From Coleophoma eucalyptorum (taxonomy: Eukaryota; Ascomycota; Leotiomycetes; Helotiales; Dermateaceae): DNA of 64,000 bases. The translations under genes and the position numbers were made by a program. Shown piece after piece: positions 10,561-22,543 of the stretch. The notes under the pieces were generated by a model that was not told where the DNA came from, did not search any database, and saw nothing but the letters and a program-made list of their open reading frames with translations. The stretch lies in assembly GCA_026120035.1 (NCBI GenBank), contig JALRME010000006.1, positions 248,001 to 312,000 on the forward strand, read 5' to 3'. Every line of letters begins with the position of its first letter. The first letter of the stretch is position 1.

Positions 10561-13275
10561 GCTGCGATTGCTGGCTGGTGGTGAGGAGTGAAGCAATTCA
10601 GAAGAAGACGAGCGATTTCTTCCTCAGGCGTCTAGTGCCTAGGGCCTAGTGTCTGGTGTCTGGTGTCTTGTGTCAACGTCCGGCAGACGGACGATCCTGA
10701 GTTAGTTCGAGCAGGGAACAGCCTCTACGTGTTTTGTGGTGGAATTGCACACGGACATCTCACGTCCAACACTGCTGCTTTGCAGGGTCAGGATAGGGCG
10801 TCTCGGTCACAGGCGAGGGCAGGCTCCAGAACACTGGTAAGGTAGGAGGCTGTGCAAAGCTACAGTAAAATGCTGTACGGGCACGGGAACTTTGGACGTT
10901 GCGAGGGTCAAAATGGTGTCAGGGTGCTTTGAAATGGGGCAAGGGCAAGCAAAAGGGACTAAGAGAGAGATACGTGTTTCCCAAGTCACTCACTGAAGTC
11001 GGTCGTTGGCGGCGGACTTAACATGCAATGCGATTTGTAACTCCGCGATAGACCAGAGGAAGTTGATGGAGTCGATAATCGAGATTATATGCCACTAATT
11101 GGAGCGATTCCGGCGGAGGGAGGATGAGGATGAGAATGCGAATGGGTAGGAGTAGCAGGAGGGAGTCGGAGATGGGGAAGGGGGGTGGTGTTGTTCCACG
11201 TTGGAGGTTACAAGGCGAAATCTGAGAACATGGGGGGGCTTGGAGATAGCTTCGTACACAGTACGGTATTGTGCGAGACTCCGTACTTTCGTAGTGCTGC
11301 AGCAGCCTAGCTGATGATGATGCGTGGGAAGTTGAAGTCCGAGGCCAGCGACGGGTCAATTGCGCTGCACTCATTGGCTGAGGCTCAGAGGTCGGCCAGG
11401 TCAAGGTTCAATCAAGGTCGAGCTCGACGACGCTCGTCGGTATAAACGAGACTTGGGTGCTGGTATTCGAGCTGCAAGCAGTTAGGTACTTGCTTACACG
11501 AAGACGAGCTCGACTCGGGACGGCTGCTTCGAAAGAGCCGAAGCCGCTACCGTTTCCTGGCCTTCTAGTCGCGGCTCGATTCGAGGGGAGCAAGCCGTTT
11601 ACTGTGTATGTACATCCTTCCTTATTCTTCGCTGTCGTACTCAAAACCACCGATTAAACTACACCCTTTACCATCCAGCATCTTGAGTCTTGAGTCTTGA
11701 TCTTGATTAGAATCTTTCTTGGACCGGGTCACGGTCTAGCCACTAGAAACTAGACTGCTTCGCTTTCCTGTACGTGTGAAGTGCGGTGCGTATCCGAGGC
11801 ACAACGCACAAGCGACGTCCCTCGACACCTAACTGCACCATAACCAGCCGACCATCAGATAACGCCGTATTGTGTACAGTGCCCGAACCACCACCAGCCC
11901 AGATCGCCATTTCGAATCATGAAGATCAGATCCGACACGCCGATACAATCTACGGGCTAGGGTTTTAAAAAGCTTGGCCTTTCTGCTGTCTGGATAAGGT
12001 TTGCGGTGGCCACGGTTTGGGCGCACTCTCCACTTGCATATCATACCTATGAGGGCAAAAAGCCAAACATGGGCAAGGTGAGGTGATGTGACGGATCGGG
12101 CATTCGAGGTTTCACATGGGACGAAGGTGAGAGCCCGCACGTAAGACCAAGAGACCAAGGCCTAGAGAGTCGTCGCATCAGGGATACCAGTTACTACCAC
12201 TGAACGCTTGGTAAGCTGTCTAGAATCTCTGACCAACAGCCGAGTGATTTTCGTCTTTCCAAGTTACGCATACAGCACAAGCAGAGGCACATCTTATCAC
12301 ACCATATCACATCCCATCAAATCAGACCCCAGAAAACCCGAGAATAGTCAGAGGGGTAGGTGGAGAGTGAGGCCAGTGGATACAACCCACGAATCTCTGA
12401 CAGATCCGAAACGAGAGCGAGAAATGTTTATATGGAATAGAACAGTGACCTCAACCAATAACGGAGCTTTGTGGAGTCACCGCTCAGATGAAAACCCTAA
12501 GGTATGGATAAGGATAACGGAAAGATACCTTGTACATCTGGTGCATCTTCGTTCTCAACCCAACGTTGGCCGAAGCTTGACTTTTGCTCTTTGTATCATC
12601 GTTGGCACAGCCTCCTTTTGCCCTGTCTTTCCTGAATAATCAGCCTCTCGCCTTATTGCTATCGGCCTTTAATCGTTGCCCGTTACGCCAGTTCCGGAAA
12701 AGCGCGCATTATCAGACGGTCAAAGTCAAATTCAATTCCCAATGAGGACAAATGCTCAAGCAACGGTGCCCCCGATTAGGGTCAACACTTATAGACTTAG
12801 AAGCTCCAATTTGTTTGAAGCCCAATTAGTTTCTTTCCTTTATTTTTACATAACACATTAGATCTGTCACCCCGAGGCAGACATTCCTTGAGGAAAAGAA
12901 AGGTCGACCTCGGCCTACAGACAATCAAACCCTCGAGATATTCTGTCCAACCAATGGACCGGAGTAGATACAACAACGCATTTCGGGAATGCTAGTATGC
13001 AACAGAGAATCAACTCACCCTCTGCCCTACATCTTGTCATGAATCCAAAAAGTAACTAAATAATAGGATAGAAAAGATCCTACCAAAAACTGCTCAATGC
13101 ACGGGGAATCCCAGCAAGAACATAACGCCAGTCATATGCAGCTCTGCAATGGCTCCATGCGGAAATAGCATGGAGCTAGAAAACGCTGAAGAACGGCTGA
13201 ATAGAAGCAGGGTATGTAAACAGAGCACCGTCTGCAGCAAACAAATCCAAAAATGCTCAAAATATCCACCATGTT
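10561..13275. other. 2.7 kb gene-poor interval
   Basis: This contains the promoter of the Zn2Cys6 gene at its left end and the 3' side of the membrane-protein gene at its right end. Open frames are short and opposed on both strands, with no recognisable domain. The region near 12,660-13,090 is more A/T-rich than its surroundings. I see no gene. Confidence 0.5.
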
Positions 13276-14858
13276 TCATACCTCTTCTGTAAACTTAGAG
13301 GGGTGAGATCCATCTTGAGATGCAAGTGATCGTCCAACCCTATCGGGTTCTTGCGTGGGCGTCCTAGGTGGGGATGGAAAGACGAAAGGTCCTGGAGAGG
13401 TAACTGGTGTCCTTGCAGGACTTGGGCGCATTATAGGCACTCCTCCAACATTGCTTGCACGAATGGGATTTGCACCAGCGTGCCCTGTTTCCTCACCAGT
13501 ACCAGTAACACCCGTAACACCAAAAAAGCCTTGTGAGTCCCGGTAGAATGTCGTTCCGTTCAAAGAGTTTGACGGCTCTCCACCGAAAGGCTCTCCGCCA
13601 TAACCGTCGCCTCCTGTCTGCAGGACCGAGGGAAGTTTTCTTCCAGAAACCCGGTAGAAGCCCTTTTCACTTTCAGCCCCCGATGATACCGTATTAACCG
13701 TCTGTCGTGATAAACGATCGCGCTTCATTCCTGCTAGACTTGCAAGTGCTGCAGGCAAAAATGATGGAGGGCGGTTGGCCGAAGCATTGCCACCACCACC
13801 ACCACCACTTCCACCACCAGAAGGCTGCGCACCTGGGTCGAAATCGATCTGTCTCGTTTCTGGAGCCTGGCCTGTGCTGCTCAAGGAGAGGTGGCTTCCT
13901 TTATTAGTCTTCCACCACCTTAATATCGCGAATATAACCAGAATTAAGACCGCAAATCCAGCAATGGAGCCAACCACGCTTCCTACAACAACAGGCGTCG
14001 GCGTGGACGAACCACTTGACCCTCCACTACCGGCCGCTGACGTACTAGTTGAAGTGCCTTCCGAGGCCGTTTCTGTTCCGGTACCTGCAGTTCCTCCTGT
14101 CGACGTCCCTCCAAAATATCCATTGGTGCCAGTTGATGTTGGTGATGGTGAACCAGAGGTGGAAGAAAAGGCGGACGAGAAAGTAGTTGAAGAGGCACCG
14201 GTTGTAGAAGACTGGTCAAGGAAAGACGAGGTGGACGTAGATGTCAGATAAGTGTATAGGTCAGATGTCGACAATTGCGAAGTCAACGAGGAACTAGATG
14301 TTACGGTAGAATTTGAAAGTAGCGCACTAGAAAAGCTACTGGAGCTTTCAACAGCTATATAAAGTGTAAGTTTCACCGAGAGCACATGGGTTAAACCGTC
14401 TTACATGTTGTTGACGAATTAGAAATTAAAGAGAGTGAAGCGAAGACTGAGCTGGTAGGGCCAACGGCCGTAGATGCAGGTAGAGATGCGCCGGAACTGG
14501 TCGCTAAAGACTGTGAAGAAATTGAAGCAGAAGCATCGGTAGAGGATGCTGCTGAGGCAAGGGACGAGGTTATAGGACTTGCAGCGATGGTTGACGACGC
14601 TGCGCCGGAGGTGGCAGTGAGGGCCGGATCGGTCGAGGTATCGACGGGGATCGTTTCCACGGCGAAGGTACTGCCATTGGAGTCGACATCGATTTGCTGA
14701 ACGAAGGAGATGGTCTGGGTGACTTCGGTAACGACTGAGGAAGCTGCCTGTCTTTTGTGAAGGTTGTTGTGGTGCTGATGAGCGCGTAGATGCTCGCGAT
14801 GAGCTTTCTCGTGCTGGGTCAGAAGGAGTGATGACCCAGCTGTAGCAGTGTCGCTCAT
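13276..14858 (-). CDS. Ser/Thr-rich single-pass membrane protein
   Basis: Exons 14858-14405 and 14354-13276 give 510 aa, with a 50-nt intron. Residues from about 40 to 270 are mostly Ser, Thr and Ala, as in heavily O-glycosylated wall-sensor or mucin-like ectodomains. A hydrophobic segment at about 273-297 (VVVGSVVGSIAGFAVLILVI) is followed by RWWK, a stop-transfer signal. The cytoplasmic tail (about 210 aa) contains a poly-Gly stretch and Pro-rich motifs. The overall plan resembles Mid2/WSC-type stress sensors, but no WSC or other named ectodomain is visible. The N-terminus lacks an obvious signal peptide and has a dibasic KR near residue 36. A 5' exon may therefore be missing, or the first ATG may be misassigned. 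GTATGA at the stop could also be a donor to a further exon. Confidence 0.7.
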
Positions 14859-16365
14859 AGCGGCCGCTGCAGGTTGTTGATGCTGCTGCTGTCTCTACAG
14901 CGCTTCTGTTGGAGAGATGACTTCGTCAATTGACGCGAGAAGAGATCATATCATGATCCGGATCATCGTCAGATCAAGTCAGGTCGAGTCGTCCTGGGGA
15001 AGAGAGGGCGAAGTGAGTCGAGGTCGTATGGATACGGCTACGACCACAACCGTCGGTCAGTTCACTTGGATCTCGTAGCGTGGACAACGACCTTGACCAC
15101 GATGAGAGAGTAAGTCATTTCCCGGTGGTGGGTGGGGCGTGTGATTGGCCTGATGGGCCCGAACCCCTAGAGCCATGCCGGGGGTTTAATTTCCCCCCTT
15201 CAGTGACTGGACGAACTCTTTGACGTCGTTTTTTTCTTCATTACGGCGGACGAGGTCGCTCGTGAGACGCTGCGTTTTCAGTGGGCCGCTGGCTGTGATT
15301 GACCAGAGAGCCTCTGCGTTCTTGGGGCTCATCTATTATCCAATTTATCGCAGCGATTGCAAATGACGATGCAATATCCATAACAGGAGCTGCAGGGCGC
15401 CATGTGATTGGCGAGGGTGGAAGTTGGCACGTAGGATACTGTATGAACGGATGAGTGCTGTCATTTGTTTTCGGGGCTCTAGGCTCTGCGCTGTGCTCTC
15501 TGTTCTCTATTCTCTGCTCCCAACCACCGTCCGATATCTCTTCTCACCTGATGTGACCGTTCCCTTTTTTCATTTTTGTTTTCCCGTAGCGCAGGCCAGC
15601 CCGCCAAAAGCACGCTGTGGGATCGATCACATAGTATACCGTAGCGTGACAGGACTAACTGGACGTACCGTACTGCACCTTACCGTAGCTACTGTAGGTA
15701 CGGACTGGCCCACCGGCGCTGCTATTTTGAGTCCTCGCATATCTGGCTGGTGGGACTCCGCAACCCAATTCTACCCATGCCCCCCATGCACAGGCCCTGT
15801 GGAACAAGTATTGTACGGGCCACTCGGGCCCCCATCTCAGCAAGCCTCCAGATGTTGCCCAGACAAACACTTCTTCGAAACTTCCAATTCGTGCGAAACG
15901 AGAGGAAGGGCCCACTTGGCCTTCCTTCCCTCTGCCGTTGCTTTTGTTTGCACATGTTTCCTCACCTGCTTATTGCTTTTAATTACCGGATTCACATCGT
16001 AACGGTCGTGCAGGTTTCTGACGAGTACGAGTAGAGAGCAGCAGAAACTTCCCTTTATGCTTACCGCATGCCCATTCCATTCATCACATTACGCTCCTTT
16101 GCGTCTTCTCACCGTTGTCCTGGCCCTTCCTTGCCCTTTGCCCGTTGTCTGTAGAATAGCCACGTGACCAACCCCTCGGATATGCAATATGACGCGTGAT
16201 GCGTGCCCAACAGCTTGACGAGGCACAAAGTCGCCATGAGAACTGCCTCGTTCGTACCAGCGGCCAGTTATCTCTGAACTTTCCGTGAGCCATGATCAGC
16301 TCGTTTTGAAGGGATACCGACTTCTGCATTCTCAACCTGCTCCCCCCCTCTCCACATTGCCATCC
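14859..16365. promoter_or_regulatory. divergent intergenic region, 1.5 kb
   Basis: This lies between the start of the membrane-protein gene (-) and the hydrolase gene (+). It must hold both promoters. Short open frames are present but carry no domain and no codon bias that I can recognise. Confidence 0.5.
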
Positions 16366-18644
16366 ATGGCTACAGAAGCCCAGTTGGCGGAGAAGCTCTT
16401 GCAAGATCGCCGTGGTGTCAGGACCCCTCCTCCTCCTACTCCTTCCTCGGAAGCTCCAAGAAGGAATGGCGTGCCTCCTCCCCTCCCACCGCGCGAGAAT
16501 TCTTCGTTCTACGCTCCACCTCCTGCGTACACCTCTGAGGATGCTAGAAGGAGTGAGATGATCTCGGAGGCATGGCGTTCTTACGACCCGAGATCTTCCT
16601 CTACACACTCGCTAGTGCCTTCAGAGTCTGGACGCGGCCGTGACGGTCGTCGCAAGTTGCTCCTCATTTTCATTCATGGCTTCATGGGAAATGAGACCAG
16701 TTTCCAAAGCTTTCCGGCGCATCTTCATAATCTGCTCTCCATCACCCTATCTGAGAGCCATGTTGTTCATACCAAGATCTACCCTAGATACAAGTCACGC
16801 AGGGCCATAGACTTTGCCAGGGATGACTTTGGGGCATGGTAAGTCCTGCACGACATCTTAACCTCCTGCATCTGATACTTTTCTTCAGGCTAGAGCCACA
16901 CGAAGATGCTTTCACAGATATTATACTGGTAGGCCATAGCATGGGTGGCATTTTGGCAGCAGAGGTTGCCATCCAGCCTCCGCGTACTCCAACTACCGGC
17001 CAGCCATTTGCACACCGTATTCTGGGTACTATAAGCCTCGATACCCCCTTTCTTGGGATCCACCCAGGCCTTATTAGCACTGGAATTGCAAGTTTATTTC
17101 GTCCTGCAGATTCTCCAGGTCCCAAACCGGCACAGGCTGGGAACAGCGGAGCAAGTACTCCCTCCCTGGAGACACAAGACTCTGTATCTGGGACAAGTCA
17201 GAGGCCATCGGCACCATCCAGCTATAGCGGCTCGATATACGACGCTGACAGCTCGTCTCAGATGAGTCGCATCACTTCCCCTTTGGCAACTCCATCCCCT
17301 ACAGACCCCTATTTCAACAAGCCATTTGTCAATGATGTTCATATTCCTGAAAGAAAGGGACTCAATAGTATTTTACATTTCATTAACAAACATGCTGAAG
17401 GAATCAAGGCAACAGACAAGCTAGGCTCGCTAACTGCGGCAACGAAGTCATACTTTACATCCCATCTAGAATTTGGAGGATGTCTAGCAGATTACCCGGG
17501 GATGAAAGCAAGATACAGTAAGCTCAGGGCATTAGAAGATGTTGACGATACACCAAGATCTGGAACACTTGGCCGCCAGCAGCCAGTTCGCCGGATTAGA
17601 TTTGTCAACTATTACACTGCCAGCACTGGCAGGCCTAAACAGCCAAAGATACCGCCAGGACACGTGCTTGGCAACGATGGCCAATTTCAGCCTATTGAGG
17701 CGGAGATGCAAAACATGAGTCTCTCCACTGATAGTACTTCTTCAACACCGGTACCAAGTCTGAATAATGAGAACGAGACACCGAGTGTGACACCACAGCA
17801 GCTTGACCAGGCCATCAGAGACGCCCCTGTCGAGATTCAGATGCAGAGCCTGGGTGAAAACTCTGGGGTTCAAGATGGCATTCAAGAAGACGAATTGCCA
17901 CCTATGCGGCATATTGACTCGATGCCTATTGAAGAAGATGACGAGCCCATCTCAGAGCCTGTTGAGCCGACCCATTCAATTTCCGAGGCTGCAGAGGATA
18001 TGGCAGAAGCATTAGAGGAAGCAGAACCTAAATTAGAGCCCCCATCAACAGACCCTCCACTTCCTCCCATTCCAGCTATGCCCACGGAACCATCGCCAAT
18101 TGATCTTTCCAGCTACACAGACAAAGACTCGCGTAAAATAGCAGAGAAAGAATACAAGCGCGTAACCAAAGCCTACCAGCAAGCCCTCAAAGATCGTGAT
18201 AGTGCCATCAAAGATCGCAAGAAGCTTGTTGAGAAACGCGAGAAGAAAGCTCGCCAAGAAGCTGAGAAGCGATTGAAAGAAGAACAAAAGCAACGAGCGC
18301 GCGAAGAGAAAGAGTCAGAAAAATTTCACGCTACTGTCAACCCAGATTCTCTTCCTGCTTCCTCGCCGGCCGAGACAAGAGATCGCAGTGGCTCTACAGC
18401 GCAGATTGAAAAGCCAAAAAAAGACCGGAAATTCTGCATGCTTCCTCCTGGGATGAATGGCAAGAGGGATGTTTGCTGGATTCGTGTTTACATGGAAGGA
18501 GTAGATGAAGTGGGAGCGCATTGTGGACTTTTCTTTCCAGGACCACAGTATGAAAGCCTGGTAATGGATGTCGGCCGACGAATCGAGGAGTGGATAGACG
18601 AGGATACGAAGAGGCTGGCGAGTATTGATGCTGCTGGCAGCTGA
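16366..18644 (+). CDS. alpha/beta hydrolase with C-terminal coiled coil
   Basis: Exons 16366-16838 and 16889-18644 give 742 aa. The ATG at 16366 (CATCCATGG) is chosen; the frame upstream is open but has only a GTG. A Pro-rich N-terminus precedes the hydrolase domain. HGFMG (104-108) is the oxyanion loop motif, and GHSMGG (173-178) is the nucleophile elbow with Ser175. A SLDTPFLGIHPG motif follows, as in DUF676/PGAP1-type lipase-like hydrolases. The middle is low-complexity and acidic. A highly charged coiled coil spans about 567-640. The last 80 residues form a compact domain (KFCMLPPGMNGKRDVCWIRV onward) that I do not recognise. The substrate is unknown; ester or lipid hydrolysis is inferred from fold motifs only. 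Confidence 0.83.
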
Positions 18645-19351
18645 ATATTTATCTAGTGACTTTATGACGGAACTTGAGAGACCAAATTGTTGAAATAATG
18701 ATTTAGATAGAGGAATGACGGTACATAAACATGCAGAAAAGATACTCACAAAATGCTTCTTAGCACAATAAGATACCCTAAATTCTTTTGTCCACCATAC
18801 CTTATTACGCTTCATTTTATAGTGCACGTTTGTTCAGCTAGAATTTCCCTGCAGCATACCCAATTAGCACACTCTTGTGCGGGACTAATTGTTCTGTAAT
18901 ATAGAAGTCGTAAAAGTGAATAAAGCAAATGCTTCAAGGAATTCAGAGGCCAGAAATTATACGCAATGGCAGAAATAATCATTATCCTTGTATCACAGTA
19001 CTAGTTATGGATATTCAGGTTCGTCTTCGGCGATCTAACCACCCACCCATTTCTGTCTGTGCATAGCGAAGTAATGGAAGAACAATATGATGATCTTGGG
19101 GGTGGGGGGATGAAGCTGTGATGATTGTGTCAATTGTGGTATCTTACATATTTCCTAGCCATAAGAGAATAGACAATGAAACGTGAGGGAGAATGAATAA
19201 ACAGCAACTATAAACAAGATCCCAATACCTTGTTCCGACTCCTCCGAATCCCACTATCCTGAATTCCTTGCCCTGCTATGCCATGCCATGTAACACCCGA
19301 TCCTTCGCCCAGATCACGCAAAATCCAAGAGATTTGGGTTACGCTTTCACT
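18645..19351. other. convergent intergenic region
   Basis: This separates the hydrolase 3' end (+) from the PEX3 3' end (-). It is A/T-rich and should contain both 3' UTRs and polyadenylation sites. Nothing else is seen. Confidence 0.5.
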
Positions 19352-21039
19352 TCAAGCAACACTGGATTTGTCTACAGCCTTGCCCCATGCATTTTCAAAG
19401 GTGCTTGCACTGCCCACATCAATAATGCTCTCTTGGCCTGCTTCACTCTCGGTCTTGAACCCTGCAGTTTCTACCTCAGCATCCGCTGTACTCGCGCCAT
19501 TCATGTTCAAGGGAGTAATCTCACTCTCCCAATTACTAGAATAGACAACAGCCGCAAAAGCCTCAAGATCGCGGACTTGTTCCATGGATTGGAGATACTC
19601 ATTTGGAACACCGTTACCGATGCTGTGCGCTTGACGGGTTAGGAGAGCGAGCACAATGGGGAGCTTGACGGGTTTGACGTCTAGAATTTCGGTGATACGC
19701 GATGTGGATGTGTCGGTTATATCGGCGGTTGGTGGGATCTTGAAGACTTGCTGAGCGACCTTTTGGTCTACAAGGGTAGAAAAGCCGGCATCAAGGAGTT
19801 TGGTAAGAACGTCCGTAAATGGTGGGGAGTCTATGAGATCGGATGTCTCATCGAGTAGTCGTCTGAGGGGTGTAATGCCACTTGATGTAGGTGAGACTGA
19901 TGGTGATGATATCGCCGATGGTTCCGTAGTCATGCCCGACTCCTTAAGAACGAAATCCTCTTGGTCGCGTGGTGGTAGCAAGAACTGAAGCCAGCGACAC
20001 TCTCTTCGATCAGTTTCCGTTGCACCTTCTACCTTCTTGCGGACCTCTAAAGTGAGTATCGAGAATCTCTCCATATCAATATCATCTCTAGGTGACAAAG
20101 TACCAAAAACCTCTTTGACAGCTGCCTCAACTTTATACATCACCTCCTTCCATCCCCGATGGAGTAACCACCAACTAAATGTCAAGTAGCGTCTATTTGT
20201 CTCGAAATCATTTCCATACGCTTGATCTGCGTTGTCGTCGTCATTGTTCTCTAACGTGATCGTAGATTCATTGGCACCTCCAGTTGCGAGCGAAACCACA
20301 CTCGAAAGATAGCTCCGTCTTCCAAGGAGGTTCAATTGTATTCGCGTAAGGAGTGTAAGTAGAGCCAGAGTATATATCAGAGTGAAAGCTCGGGTAATTG
20401 CTTTAGATTGGTTAGCATAGAGACTGTAAGCTTTATACTTTCTAAACTGACCACTTATCTTGAGATCATTCCACAGCTGCAGCTTGGACTTCCTTGCTCT
20501 TTGAGCTTGCTGCCCACCATCCTGAGGGCCTTCTCCAGTAGATGTAGCTGAAGGAATGCCCATTTGACTTGCATGTATGCCACTTTCACTCTGTAAGCTA
20601 ACCATGCTCCTGCCGTCATCGTCCGTCACACTCGGGGGAGTCGAGCCCATTTCCGAAGGATGAGGAGCTTCGCCATTTCGTGCCAACTTGGCCGCCTTCT
20701 GTTGTTGTAATTCAAAAGTAATCCGCTCAGTTTCCAATTCTGCTAGGATGTTGTCCGTAGCTGTGGGTAAAAGTGCAAGAACAGTGAAAGTGCAATCCTC
20801 CTGATTTTGCTCGAATCGACGGCGAAGACTGATAGAATCAGTTAGTATATATGCTATGAACCTCCTAGAAGAACCCAGTACTTCTCTCGAGCTATGCGAT
20901 CACTGCTCATGCGCTCACGAGCATCTGAGATCTTCCCCAACACATATTGCGTAGCTACGTAGCCGACCGTTAAGACTCCTGCCCCAACAGCAAATGTCGT
21001 TCTGTTCCGCCGCAGCCAGTTGCGAGTAGCGGAGATCAT
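19352..21039 (-). CDS. PEX3: peroxin-3, peroxisomal membrane biogenesis protein
   Basis: Exons 21039-20882 and 20828-19352 give 544 aa. The N-terminus (MISATRNWLRRNRTT, then a hydrophobic segment at about 16-35) is the Pex3 membrane anchor and targeting region. Across the 53-nt intron the protein reads RENLRRRFEQNQEDC, which is the most conserved Pex3 block, followed by LLPTATDNIL. Pex3 docks Pex19 and so inserts peroxisomal membrane proteins; it also takes part in peroxisome inheritance and pexophagy. The gene is divergent from ATG101, with 303 bp between the start codons. The length is close to that of other filamentous-fungal Pex3 proteins. Confidence 0.93.
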
Positions 21040-21342
21040 AGCTCTAGAACTTGTGTTGTCAAAAGGAGCATACCCGTCTTCTTGAAAAGGAAGAAGAGGA
21101 GGTATGTGCAGCCCTGTAAAAAGAAAGGAAATAGGGAAGCGCAGGGCTCCTGATCACAAAAGTCTCCAGATGGTACGGAGTGGACCTCGGGTTATCGCTC
21201 TTAGCGCAAGGAGATACCGCCACAACGACATGCGACCCCACGTTCCTCCTACGACTCGAGGCACTTTCTCTTACACTTGGGTGTGTTTGCATCATATGGT
21301 ACATGCCACCATACTGCTTTACAGAACACCATCCCACTCATA
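21040..21342. promoter_or_regulatory. bidirectional promoter PEX3/ATG101
   Basis: Only 303 bp separate the two divergent start codons, so the two genes share regulatory DNA by position. I cannot assign specific factor sites. Confidence 0.6.
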
Positions 21343-22039
21343 ATGGATCAACGGCGACCTCCCGAGTACATTATAGAGGTCTTCGCAGATCCGACGTCTG
21401 TCAAAGATGTCGTGAGAGGTAGAGTGCCACTCCGAACTTTTCCCATGCTTTGACCGATGCTGACCGTTCGTATCTAGGCATTTTACATACAATCTTCTTT
21501 CATAGGTTCTTTCCCTCAATTCGACCTAAAACCCGCGATGTCCTGGATCTCACTTTGCCTGTGGTGGAGGATGTTGAGCTCGAGACCTTGATCGACCAGA
21601 GGACTGCCGCCCTTGTTAGACAGCTGGACACGAGCTCAGATATGGGCGCACGCAACACTGGTGTACGTGGGCTTATGGCTGTTCAGTTTTTTGAAAAGAA
21701 GAGAAGAAAGGCTTGGTTTACGAAGGCTGAGGAGGAAGTGTGCTGGGAGCAATGGACGCTGGACGTTACCCTTGCAACACCAAGGACTGAGAGCGGTTTG
21801 TCTCCATCTAAACTAATATATACATAGCCCGACTAATAAACTCAATAGAGCGAGCAAAGGTCAGGAACGCAATGGAAGCTATGCTGCTGAAAGCTGCCAT
21901 GAAGATTGTATCAACTGTCAACAGGGAGAAAGACCTTATCCCCCCAATCACTACCAGCGAGAGTAATCCATTTCCTTATCAAATCACAGTTAATCCGAAA
22001 GGTGACGGATACTGGGGAGCACGAATGGGCATGTACTAA
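21343..22039 (+). CDS. ATG101: autophagy-related protein 101
   Basis: Exons 21343-21418, 21478-21795 and 21849-22039 give 194 aa, with two short introns in phase 1. The start (MDQRRPPEYIIEVFADP) and the segment GILHTIFFHRFFPSIRP, formed across intron 1, are characteristic of Atg101. So are the VRGLMAVQFFEKK stretch and the end YWGARMGMY. Atg101 is a HORMA-fold protein that pairs with Atg13 in the Atg1 kinase initiation complex of fission yeast, filamentous fungi and animals; budding yeast lacks it. The full family length is present. It was not visible as one open frame because of its introns. Confidence 0.93.
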
Positions 22040-22543
22040 AAAGCGACGATTTTCTTTTCGGGCTGGAGTTTGGCGTTAAAGAAGATAGAGGAACATAAGG
22101 ACACTGATACCCCGTTATTCAATGAAGTTACGAAATCTTTAGGCTCTGAACATGAAATGAATTGAGAATCCTAAAGTATATAAAATGTGCCTGAGGTTGA
22201 GATACTGAATGCAGGTGACAACTTAATCACAATCACAAGATAGCTTCTAGGCCTTTAGACTGATTACCAATACTTGACTTGTGAGATATTGAAAAAGTTG
22301 CTTTCTAATGAGGTTTTGCCACTTGCTGGATAGTGAAGCTTGAGGCAAAGGAGATTCGTTGTGTTTCACAGTGCCCGAATCAACTTTAGTTTTAGTTGAA
22401 GGATGATGACCAGGGGCCATATTCACTGGCAAACAATATCAGGATGGCCAAAGGCAAATCGCAAAGATTCACAAACATCACAGGAATCATTCATGGTTCT
22501 CGACATCATTCATTTCTCATGGTATCGTAGCTCGTTTGTTGAA
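22040..22543. other. convergent intergenic region
   Basis: This holds the 3' sides of ATG101 (+) and the ZNF511-like gene (-). It is A/T-rich and I see no other feature. Confidence 0.5.

Noticed and set aside
16285..16365. Longer N-terminus for the alpha/beta hydrolase
   Set aside because: The extension begins with GTG. The first ATG, in a good context, is at 16366.
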